Shown here: positions 7,468-12,774 of the stretch, in pieces
Layout of the letters: every line of letters begins with the position of its first letter
How positions within the stretch are numbered: position 1 is the stretch's first letter
Source: CAYXVF01 sp964468125
GTDB lineage: Bacteria; Myxococcota; XYA12-FULL-58-9; CAYXVF01
Length of the DNA: 12,774 nt
NCBI GenBank assembly: GCA_964468125.1
Contig: CAYXVF010000145.1
Span: 1 to 12,774, forward strand
Reading direction: 5' to 3'
Translations under genes and position numbers: made by a program
Notes under the pieces: generated by a model
What the model was told of the DNA's origin: nothing
What the model saw: the letters and a program-made list of their open reading frames with translations, nothing else
The model's database searches: none

Positions 7468-7811
7468 CGACGAAGGGCGTCGCGAATGTCCGCGGGGAGG
7501 AATGGCTTGCGCACATAACCCTGTGCTCCTGCTTTGAGCGCCTCCCGGACCCGCGAGCGCTCGAGCGTTCCGCCGAGAACGACGAGCGATGCGCCGGGAA
7601 CGACCCGCCGGAGCACGCGCAGCGCCGCGAGCGCATCCATTTGCGTACTCACGAGACTGAAGAACACCACGTCTGGGCGCGACTCATCGGCGACTCTTAC
7701 GGCCCCAGCGCCATCTCGAACCATGCCCACCACCTCGTGGCGGAGATTCGTGAGCACGGTCGCGAGCTGTCGCGCCACACTTGGGTTTTCTTCGACGATG
7801 AGGACCCGCAT
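7446..7811 (-). CDS. Stand-alone receiver-domain protein lacking the phosphoacceptor Asp
   Basis: This 121-residue protein has the full CheY-like receiver fold and nothing else. The first strand and acidic pair are present (MRVLIVEEN, Glu7-Glu8), as is the conserved C-terminal lysine (YVRKPF, Lys near 105) after the AGAQGY segment. However, in RPDVVFFSLVSTQMD the position that is normally the phosphorylated Asp is Ser52, and the switch Thr/Ser after the fourth strand is Gly (VVLGGT). Such pseudo-receivers usually work without phosphorylation, by binding partners. The start is ATG 7811, with AGGA about 9 bases before it; extension to 7889 adds 26 residues unlike a receiver. No histidine kinase is nearby. 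It is convergent with, and overlaps, the M50 protease gene and diverges from the DUF547 gene. Confidence 0.88.
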   Translation of the reverse strand: MRVLIVEENPSVARQLATVLTNLRHEVVGMVRDGAGAVRVADESRPDVVFFSLVSTQMDALAALRVLRRVVPGASLVVLGGTLERSRVREALKAGAQGYVRKPFLPADIRDALRRYTHPAR

Positions 7812-7828
7812 CAGCCAGATCCTAGCAG

Positions 7829-7842
7829 ATGCGCCCGCGCAT
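7829..7842. repeat. 14-base palindrome between receiver and DUF547 genes
   Basis: ATGCGC-CC-GCGCAT is a perfect inverted repeat with 6-base arms and a 2-base centre. It lies 18 bases upstream of the receiver start and 67 bases upstream of the DUF547 start. The position would suit an operator, but in high-GC DNA short palindromes occur by chance, so a function is not established. Confidence 0.3.
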
Positions 7843-7909
7843 GAAATCGTAACGCCGGAGCCTGCTTCGATACGGTGTTGGGAGCTCACATCTCACGATC
7901 GGAGAGTCC

Positions 7910-8608
7910 ATGTCGGTCCCAGCCTTATTGATGAGCACAGCACTCCTCGGCGGTGGGGCTGCACCGCTCGACGGCTACGCCTCGGTCCTAAAACAAAACG
8001 TCGCAAAGGGACAGGTGGACTACGACGGAGTCGCGTCCATGCGAGACGAGCTCGACGCATTTCTGAAGTTCGTCGCCAGCGCGCGGGTTCCGCAGGAACG
8101 AAAAAAGGCGATGGCGTTTTATATCGACGCCTACAACGCGCTCGTGCTGCGCGCGGTCCTGGAGGCGGGGCAGCCGGAATCGGTGTTGAACGTGAAGAGC
8201 TTCTTCCAGGCCAAGACCCATACGGTCGCGGGCAAGACCGTGAGTCTCGACCAACTCGAGAAGCAACTCCTGAACCCTCTGGCCAAAGACCCGCGCACGC
8301 ACATGGTTTTGGTCTGTGCTGCAAAGGGCTGCCCCATTTTGGATCCGCGTCCTTACACGGGCTCGAATCTGGAGCGTCGACTCGAAGACGCGACGGTGCG
8401 CTACCTGCGCTCGAACGCGGGGGCGCGGGTGAAAGGCACGACCCTCGGGCTCTCGAAGATTTTCGAGTGGTACGCCGCCGATTTCGGCGGCAAGGACGGC
8501 GCGGTCGCCTTCGTCCGCAAACGCCTCCACCCAAAAAAGCACGCGACGCTCGGAGACAATCCCAACGTCGCGTTCTTCGAATACGACTGGCGACTCAACT
8601 CGCGCTAG
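7910..8608 (+). CDS. DUF547 family protein, probably exported
   Basis: The 232-residue product fits DUF547 (PF04784): the motif AFYIDAYNALVLRAVL (69-84), the central HMVLVCAAKGCPILDPRPY (131-149) with two cysteines (136 and 141), and LSKIFEWYAADFGG (181-194). A final FEYDWRLN (223-230) is also usual. DUF547 proteins are widespread in bacteria and plants; their activity is not established, although the conserved Cys/Asp/Asn residues suggest an enzymatic site. The first 18 residues (MSVPALLMSTALLGGGAA) are hydrophobic and end in small residues, as in a signal peptide, but there is no basic N-region, so export is likely rather than certain. The ATG at 7910 has GGAGAG 3 bases before it. It is a single-gene unit ending just before a strong hairpin. 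Confidence 0.9.
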   Translation: MSVPALLMSTALLGGGAAPLDGYASVLKQNVAKGQVDYDGVASMRDELDAFLKFVASARVPQERKKAMAFYIDAYNALVLRAVLEAGQPESVLNVKSFFQAKTHTVAGKTVSLDQLEKQLLNPLAKDPRTHMVLVCAAKGCPILDPRPYTGSNLERRLEDATVRYLRSNAGARVKGTTLGLSKIFEWYAADFGGKDGAVAFVRKRLHPKKHATLGDNPNVAFFEYDWRLNSR

Positions 8609-8614
8609 TCAGCA

Positions 8615-8644
8615 CCCCTCCGCGGCGCTGCGCGCCTCGGGGGG
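8615..8644 (+). terminator. GC-rich hairpin just after the DUF547 stop
   Basis: Six bases after the DUF547 stop, CCCCTCCGCGGCGC (8615-8628) pairs with GCGCCTCGGGGGG (8632-8644) across a TGC loop, with one mismatch (C-T) and one G-T pair. No T-run follows, so it is not a classic intrinsic terminator; it could end or protect the transcript, or be part of a dispersed repeat. Confidence 0.5.
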
Positions 8645-8663
8645 CCCGGAGGCGCCCGTTTAC

Positions 8664-8703
8664 CACGCGACTGCATTTGGCTGCGCCAAGATGCAGTTGC
8701 GTG
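8664..8703 (-). terminator. Long hairpin just after the glnA stop
   Basis: Seven bases beyond the glnA stop (minus strand) lies an 18-bp stem: CACGCGACTGCATTTGGC (8664-8681) pairs with 8685-8703 across a TGC loop, with one bulged base and one G-T pair. It is too long and regular to be chance. No T-run follows on either strand. It may serve as a terminator or 3'-end stabiliser for glnA, or be a repetitive extragenic palindrome. Confidence 0.6.
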
Positions 8704-8710
8704 AGGGCGA

Positions 8711-10042
8711 TCAGAACATCGAGATGTACTTGTCCACCTCCCACGGATGTACCATGGCAATGTAGTCGTGCCATTCTTGGCGCTTGGATTCGATGAAGTG
8801 GCCGGCGACGTGCTCGCCGAGGGCTTCGCAGAGGTACTTGTCCTTTTCGAGAGCCACGACCGCTTCTCCGAGGTTGCCCGGGAGCTTTTCGATCTTGAGG
8901 CGCTTCCGCTCGCGATCGCTCATCGTGAACATGTCCTTCGCCACCGCCGGGGGTGACTCGAGCGAGTTCTCGACCCCGTCGAGCCCCGACTGCAGCATCG
9001 CCGCAAAAGCCAGGTAGGGGTTGCAAGAGGGATCCGGCATGCGGACCTCAATCCGGGTGCCCTCGCCGCGACGCGCCGGTACGCGGATCATCGGGCTTCG
9101 GTTCTTCTCCGACCAGGCGATGTTCGTCGGTGCCTCGTATCCAGGTACGAGACGCTTGAACGAGTTGACGGTCGGGTTCGTCACCGCGCAGATCGCCTTG
9201 GCGTGCTTGAGCACACCGGCAATGTAGGAGCGCGCGATCGCCGAGAGCTGATACTCTGCCGACTCGTCGTAGAACGCGTTCTTTTCACCCTTGTGTGACA
9301 GTGATTGGTGCGTGTGCATGCCTGACCCGTTCTCACCGAAGATCGGCTTGGGCATGAAGGTCGCGTGAAGATTGTAGTCGAGCGCGACGGTCTTCACGAC
9401 GTGCTTGAATACCAGGATATTGTCCGCAGTGGTGAGGCCGTCCGCGTACTTGAAGTCGATTTCGTGCTGACCGGGGGCGACCTCGTGGTGCGCGGCCTCG
9501 ACCTCGAAGCCCATCTTCTCGAGGGTGTTGACGATTTCGCGGCGCGCTTCTTCGCCCAGGTCCACCGGAGCGAGATCGAAGTAGGCGCCGCGGTCGTGGG
9601 TCACCGTCGAGGGGGTACCGTCCGGGTTGCGCTCAAACAGAAAGAACTCCGCTTCCGGGCCGAAGTTGCAGTCGTAGCCCATCCTCGAAGCGCGCTCGAC
9701 GGCGCGGCGCAGGACATTGCGCGGGTCTCCCGCGAACGGGGTACCGTCCGGCAGGTAACAGTCACAGACCAGCAGGGCGACCTTTCCTTCGGCGCCTTCG
9801 TTCGGAAAAATGCGGAGCGAATTGAAGTCGGGCTTCAGCTCCATGTCCGACTCTTGGATCCGAACGAAGCCTTCGATCGAAGAGCCGTCGAACATGATCT
9901 CGCCGTCGACGGCCTTGTCGAATTGGCTGTCCGGAACCTCGACGTTTTTCACCACGCCGTGAATGTCGGAGAACACGAGACGGAGAAATCGGACGTTCTC
10001 GTCCTTCAGAATTTTGCGTACGTCGTCTGCGCTGTTGGCCAT
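8711..10042 (-). CDS. glnA: Glutamine synthetase type I, alpha-like (not adenylylated)
   Basis: The 443-residue product makes glutamine from glutamate, ammonia and ATP, the main step of ammonium assimilation, as a cytoplasmic dodecamer. Family landmarks in order: FDGSSIEGFVRIQESDM (51-67), the metal and ATP-site region KPIFGENGSGMHTHQSL (about 230-246), NPTVNSFKRLVPGYEAP (about 290-306) and RVPARRGEGTRIEVRMPD (about 321-338). The size (443 rather than about 470) and the segment KDMFTMSDRERKRL match the alpha form known from Bacillus. The NLYDLP adenylylation tyrosine of the beta form is absent: Phe stands at the equivalent site. Arg61 in GFVRI corresponds to the feedback-sensing arginine of B. 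subtilis GlnA. The ATG at 10042 follows AGAGGA by about 6 bases; a frame extension to 10144 crosses the putative promoter. Control is thus likely by feedback and transcription rather than by GlnE. Confidence 0.95.
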   Translation of the reverse strand: MANSADDVRKILKDENVRFLRLVFSDIHGVVKNVEVPDSQFDKAVDGEIMFDGSSIEGFVRIQESDMELKPDFNSLRIFPNEGAEGKVALLVCDCYLPDGTPFAGDPRNVLRRAVERASRMGYDCNFGPEAEFFLFERNPDGTPSTVTHDRGAYFDLAPVDLGEEARREIVNTLEKMGFEVEAAHHEVAPGQHEIDFKYADGLTTADNILVFKHVVKTVALDYNLHATFMPKPIFGENGSGMHTHQSLSHKGEKNAFYDESAEYQLSAIARSYIAGVLKHAKAICAVTNPTVNSFKRLVPGYEAPTNIAWSEKNRSPMIRVPARRGEGTRIEVRMPDPSCNPYLAFAAMLQSGLDGVENSLESPPAVAKDMFTMSDRERKRLKIEKLPGNLGEAVVALEKDKYLCEALGEHVAGHFIESKRQEWHDYIAMVHPWEVDKYISMF

Positions 10043-10056
10043 GTGGGTCCTCTTCA

Positions 10057-10073
10057 GGGGCCGATGCGGCCCC
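10057..10073 (-). promoter_or_regulatory. Stem-loop in the glnA leader next to the ribosome site
   Basis: GGGGCC-GCATC-GGCCCC on the minus strand forms a perfect 6-bp stem that ends 4 bases before the GAGGA ribosome site of glnA. If transcription starts at the promoter proposed at 10091-10119, it lies in the 5' leader and could affect translation or mRNA stability. No riboswitch family is recognised. Confidence 0.35.
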
Positions 10074-10090
10074 GGTTCGTGAGAGCCGAG

Positions 10091-10119
10091 ACGGTACGCT
10101 CGTAGACGCAGTGGGTCAA
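10091..10119 (-). promoter_or_regulatory. Candidate sigma-70 promoter of glnA
   Basis: On the minus strand TTGACC (10119-10114) and TACCGT (10096-10091) are spaced by exactly 17 bases. The -35 box matches 5 of 6 consensus bases; the -10 box keeps only the most conserved T, A and final T. Transcription would begin about 40 bases before the glnA ATG. The match is moderate; no sigma-54 GG-N10-GC site was found in the region. Confidence 0.4.
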
Positions 10120-10170
10120 TCGAGTGCGCTCGAAAGAGTGTCACTCAGGCAAGATTTAACCTCAAGGGGG

Positions 10171-10211
10171 ACCGATTTTGGCCCGAAAGCACCGATTTCA
10201 CCCATGAAATC
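10171..10211. promoter_or_regulatory. Inverted and direct repeats between glnA and the RCC1 lipoprotein gene
   Basis: GATTTCA-CCCA-TGAAATC (10194-10211) is a perfect inverted repeat with 7-base arms, the form of a site for a dimeric DNA-binding protein. The octamer ACCGATTT occurs at 10171 and again at 10191, exactly 20 bases apart (about two helical turns), and the second copy overlaps the left arm of the palindrome. The block lies about 50-80 bases upstream of the proposed glnA -35 box, where an activator would bind, and about 90 bases before the lipoprotein ATG. The regulator is unknown. Confidence 0.5.
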
Positions 10212-10303
10212 CCGCGGAAGCGCAGGAAAAAAATGCTGTGAGAATGCGTCGCACTTGCAAAACAGCCCGGGTCTCGCCGAGGATTCCAGGCTATCCTGGT
10301 CCC
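10212..10303. other. Remainder of the glnA-lipoprotein intergenic region
   Basis: This AT-richer stretch contains a run of seven A (around 10226-10233) and the small hairpin CCAGG-CTAT-CCTGG (10286-10299) directly before the lipoprotein ATG. I find no convincing -35/-10 pair for the plus strand and no small gene. An in-frame ATG at 10244 exists, but it would put 20 residues ahead of the signal peptide and is unlikely to be the start. Confidence 0.4.
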
Positions 10304-12774
10304 ATGCGGTTGCGTCTCGTCCTCCTCGCGTCAGTGCTCACCGGCTGCGACCCATTTTTGAGCTCCGTCGACTCGATCGAGCCGAGCAACGAGACGGCCT
10401 TGTGTGGAGCGATCCCCGAGCTCTCATCCTTCGAGGCCACACTGACGAGCCCGGTTGACCCGAGCAGCGCGAGCGCGATGGTCACCTTCCAGTGGGCGAT
10501 CGACGTCGAGAACCTCGAGCTCGAAATCCAACGCAGCGTCAATGGCGAGCGCTTTGACGACCACGCGACCTTCGATGCGGATGCACTGACAGGAGTAGAC
10601 TCAGCACCGGCCGACAGTGAGGTGCGCTATCAGGCCTTCGCGTTTCTCCGCGGCTGTCCGGACGGCCCCGTCACACCCGTCATCACAGTCATCACCCCAC
10701 CGCTCGTTCCCGAGGTTTCCGTGGCCTTTGACGAAGACGACCTTATTCTGAGCTGGCAAGACTATTCCACCGCAAACAGAGAGGTGACATTCAATGTCAT
10801 TCGGAGGGAAGGAATGAGCGACGTGGCGCTCACGCCCACCCCGCTCCCTGGGACGACCCGCGAGCTGCGTGATCCTGACCTGCCCGATGGGACCGAATAC
10901 ACCTACGTCGTCACGGCCATTCAATCCGCGTCGCCGGGAATCTCGTCCTCCAGCACGGAGCTCTCCGTTGCGACGCGCCCCCCTGCCCCAACCAACGTGC
11001 AGCTTCTCGCGCAGCGAATCGATGGCGTGACGATCGGATGGGACACTCCGGCGACGGCGGCGAACGTTCAGGTTTGGCTGGAACCGGTCGCGGACCTACC
11101 CGCGGGACCGGTTCCTTTGCTCTTCGACCGACCGACTTCCACTTCAGAAACCACCGAGGCGTCTCAGCTCACCTTCGACCTCGCCCAGCTTCCCGCTGGC
11201 GAAGACGTGGCTTTCGAGATTCGGGCCCGCTCGAGCAGTGGAGCGCTCTCCGAGGCCGCGACCGCGACCGCACGCACCCTTCGGCCTCCCGAGCTCTCGA
11301 GCTCCGTGCCAGCGCCAACAATCGACGCCCTCGCTGCGAGCGAATGCACCGTGCGCCTCGAGAATTTCGTGGCTCTCGATCCACTCGCAGCGGTCGACGA
11401 GGTGGGCTCCGGGGTGCGCTCGCAAGCGAGCGGTCTCAGCCTGGCGTTGAGCTTCGAGGCCGGTGCGCCGGTCCTCGCAGGCCCCGTGGGCCTGTTCGAC
11501 CTCCCAGACGAAAACGAGCTCGCTTTAGGCGGGCTCGTCGGGGTCGAGTTTGCGTATGGTGACGAGCTCACGGCGTTGAGCGTACCACTCGGCCTCGCGA
11601 CCACCGATTACCGACGGCAGCTCGTCGGGACGGGCACGAACCCCGGGTTCGGCGCTGGAATGCAGCCCTTCACGCCCACGAGCAGTGACGGCTGCCGACG
11701 CTGCAACTCGGACCTGCCCGGCCAGGTCGTGGTGGGTGACGATCATGGCTGCGTGCTCGACCGAAACGGCGGAGTTTGGTGCTGGGGAGCTTCGAGCCAG
11801 CGAGGCAACCCGGTGAGCGCCGAGAGCTTCACTCGCGTCTGCCGCGATGCCAACTGCGACAGCTTCCTGGAAGACGTGCGCGCGATGGCCGCGGGGCGCG
11901 GGCACACGTGTGCGATCGCGCCAGAACCGACGAGCGGCGCGCAGGGCGCGGTGTTCTGCTGGGGGCGAAGCCAAGAGGGCGCACTCGGTGCCGGGGTCAC
12001 TGACGCCGCGTTCGCGGTCCCGGTCCCCTTCAACACGACCACCATTTTTTCCGGGGCCACGCGAATCGCGAGCGGGGGCGAAACCGTGTGCGTGATCGAC
12101 GATTCTGGCGACGTCTGGTGCTGGGGCGGAAACGACCGAGGACAGACCGGAACGGGCGACAGCTCGCAAACGGTCAGCTACCCCACGCGCGTGTGCGAAC
12201 CGGGCGACACCGCCGCCACCAATCCGCCGTGTACGGGTGCGCCCGATGAAATCCTCGACGACGCCCGCTGGATCGGAGTGAGCGACACCTTCGCTTGTGC
12301 AGTCGCGAGCAACGGCACGGTCGAGGAGCGAATCTATTGTTGGGGAGATAACAGCGCGGGACAGCTTCAGTACGGCTCCGAGTCCGCCAACTTCCGCGAC
12401 TTCGCTCGACCGATGTGTGGCTCCGCGAACGTTTCGCAGGGCGACTGCGACCCACAACCGGCGGACGTGATTCTCGGAAGCGGTGCCTACCGCATCGTGG
12501 ACGTGGCACTGGGGAACGTTCACGGGTGCGCCGTAGTCGACACTGCGAGCACGCGAGGTGAGCTGTATTGCTGGGGATCGAACGGCGGCAGCCAGCTCGG
12601 CCGCAACGGACTCGGCAGTGGGCTGCCTCCCGACGCCGCGCTCTTCGCCCAAGGTCAGCTCTGGGCAGACGCCACGCTCGTGGAGGCCCACGGCACCGTT
12701 ACCTGTGCGACGAGGGGCGAGCCGCCACAGGTCTATTGCTTTGGGAACATGCCGGAGCTCAACCTGGCAAACCA
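10304..12774 (+). CDS. Large lipoprotein with FN3-like domains and RCC1 repeats, cut by the right edge
   Basis: An uninterrupted frame of 823 codons runs from ATG 10304 to the end of the window. The N-terminus is a lipoprotein signal (MRLR, a hydrophobic run, then LTGC with Cys15 lipidated; Asp16 follows). Residues about 38-130, 134-225 and 228-328 look like fibronectin-III-type beta domains (for example LILSWQDYS, GTEYTYVVTAIQSAS, VTIGWDTPA). A linker domain to about 455 follows, then RCC1/BNR-type repeats. Six copies of an aromatic-Cys-Trp/Phe-Gly core (WCWG, FCWG, WCWG, YCWG, YCWG, YCFG) begin at residues 492, 551, 605, 678, 755 and 811, most preceded by a paired Cys 10-20 residues earlier. 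Such repeats form beta-propellers used for binding. The protein is probably anchored on the outer surface. No good ribosome site is seen; a 5-bp hairpin CCAGG-CTAT-CCTGG sits just before the ATG. The remaining blades and the stop lie outside the window. Confidence 0.88.
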   Translation, partial: MRLRLVLLASVLTGCDPFLSSVDSIEPSNETALCGAIPELSSFEATLTSPVDPSSASAMVTFQWAIDVENLELEIQRSVNGERFDDHATFDADALTGVDSAPADSEVRYQAFAFLRGCPDGPVTPVITVITPPLVPEVSVAFDEDDLILSWQDYSTANREVTFNVIRREGMSDVALTPTPLPGTTRELRDPDLPDGTEYTYVVTAIQSASPGISSSSTELSVATRPPAPTNVQLLAQRIDGVTIGWDTPATAANVQVWLEPVADLPAGPVPLLFDRPTSTSETTEASQLTFDLAQLPAGEDVAFEIRARSSSGALSEAATATARTLRPPELSSSVPAPTIDALAASECTVRLENFVALDPLAAVDEVGSGVRSQASGLSLALSFEAGAPVLAGPVGLFDLPDENELALGGLVGVEFAYGDELTALSVPLGLATTDYRRQLVGTGTNPGFGAGMQPFTPTSSDGCRRCNSDLPGQVVVGDDHGCVLDRNGGVWCWGASSQRGNPVSAESFTRVCRDANCDSFLEDVRAMAAGRGHTCAIAPEPTSGAQGAVFCWGRSQEGALGAGVTDAAFAVPVPFNTTTIFSGATRIASGGETVCVIDDSGDVWCWGGNDRGQTGTGDSSQTVSYPTRVCEPGDTAATNPPCTGAPDEILDDARWIGVSDTFACAVASNGTVEERIYCWGDNSAGQLQYGSESANFRDFARPMCGSANVSQGDCDPQPADVILGSGAYRIVDVALGNVHGCAVVDTASTRGELYCWGSNGGSQLGRNGLGSGLPPDAALFAQGQLWADATLVEAHGTVTCATRGEPPQVYCFGNMPELNLAN

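Noticed and set aside
7534..8796. A 420-codon open frame on the plus strand
   Set aside because: It covers the receiver gene in antisense and the DUF547 gene in another frame; the translation is low-complexity and Arg/Ser-rich.
10043..10144. A longer glnA product with 34 extra N-terminal residues
   Set aside because: The ATG at 10042 has a good ribosome site and matches the family N-terminus, while the extension covers the candidate promoter and leader hairpin.
10043..10303. A sigma-54 promoter for glnA
   Set aside because: I looked for a GG-N10-GC element on the minus strand and found none with both boxes; only a sigma-70-like pair is plausible.
11525..12691. A 388-codon open frame on the minus strand
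   Set aside because: It is antisense to the RCC1 repeat region, whose six regularly repeated blades in the plus-strand frame prove the coding direction.
1..12774. Mobile element, CRISPR array, tRNA or rRNA
   Set aside because: No transposase or integrase motifs, no spaced direct repeats of CRISPR type, no tRNA cloverleaf or CCA-ended arm, and no rRNA-like conserved sequence were seen on either strand.

Overview
The window is 12.8 kb of high-GC, densely packed chromosomal DNA. I see no tRNA, rRNA, insertion sequence, integrase, CRISPR array or phage gene. The gene content suggests a free-living member of the Myxococcota or a related deltaproteobacterial lineage: secreted lipoproteins built from fibronectin-III-like and RCC1 repeats, a single-domain receiver protein, a DUF547 protein, an intramembrane M50-type protease and a GSI-alpha-type glutamine synthetase. 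That placement is an inference from protein style; no taxonomic marker is present.

Layout, left to right. (1) 1-1033, minus strand: a phytanoyl-CoA-dioxygenase-family oxygenase is followed, with a 4-base ATGA overlap, by the first 23 codons of an unidentified gene that leaves the window. (2) 1098-2351, plus: an MFS permease diverges from the oxygenase; its 3' end overlaps by 37 bases that of an M20 amidohydrolase (2315-3484, minus). (3) 3550-4275, plus: an unrecognised 241-residue protein. (4) 4281-5306, minus: a probable two-gene operon with a crotonase-family enzyme (isomerase-type active site) and a YggT-family membrane protein. (5) 5454-6590, minus: a 378-residue lipoprotein with a clear intrinsic terminator at 5373-5409. 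(6) 6703-7467, plus: an M50-like membrane protease; it overlaps by 22 bases the 3' end of a minus-strand stand-alone receiver protein (7446-7811) that has lost its phosphoacceptor aspartate. (7) 7910-8608, plus: a DUF547 protein. (8) 8711-10042, minus: glnA. The convergent gap between DUF547 and glnA holds two back-to-back hairpins. (9) 10304-12774, plus: a large lipoprotein reading off the right edge, with N-terminal FN3-like domains and at least six RCC1-type repeat units. It diverges from glnA across a 261-base region that contains a perfect 7+4+7 inverted repeat, an 8-base direct repeat and a plausible sigma-70 promoter for glnA.

The genes do not form one obvious pathway. They read as separate short transcription units: small-molecule metabolism and transport (oxygenase, permease, amidohydrolase, crotonase), nitrogen assimilation (glnA), signalling and proteolysis (receiver, M50) and cell-surface lipoproteins. 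I did not find a clear novel defence, mobile or biosynthetic system. The points most worth a second look are the degenerate receiver, the regulatory region upstream of glnA, the paired terminal hairpins and the edge-truncated RCC1 lipoprotein.
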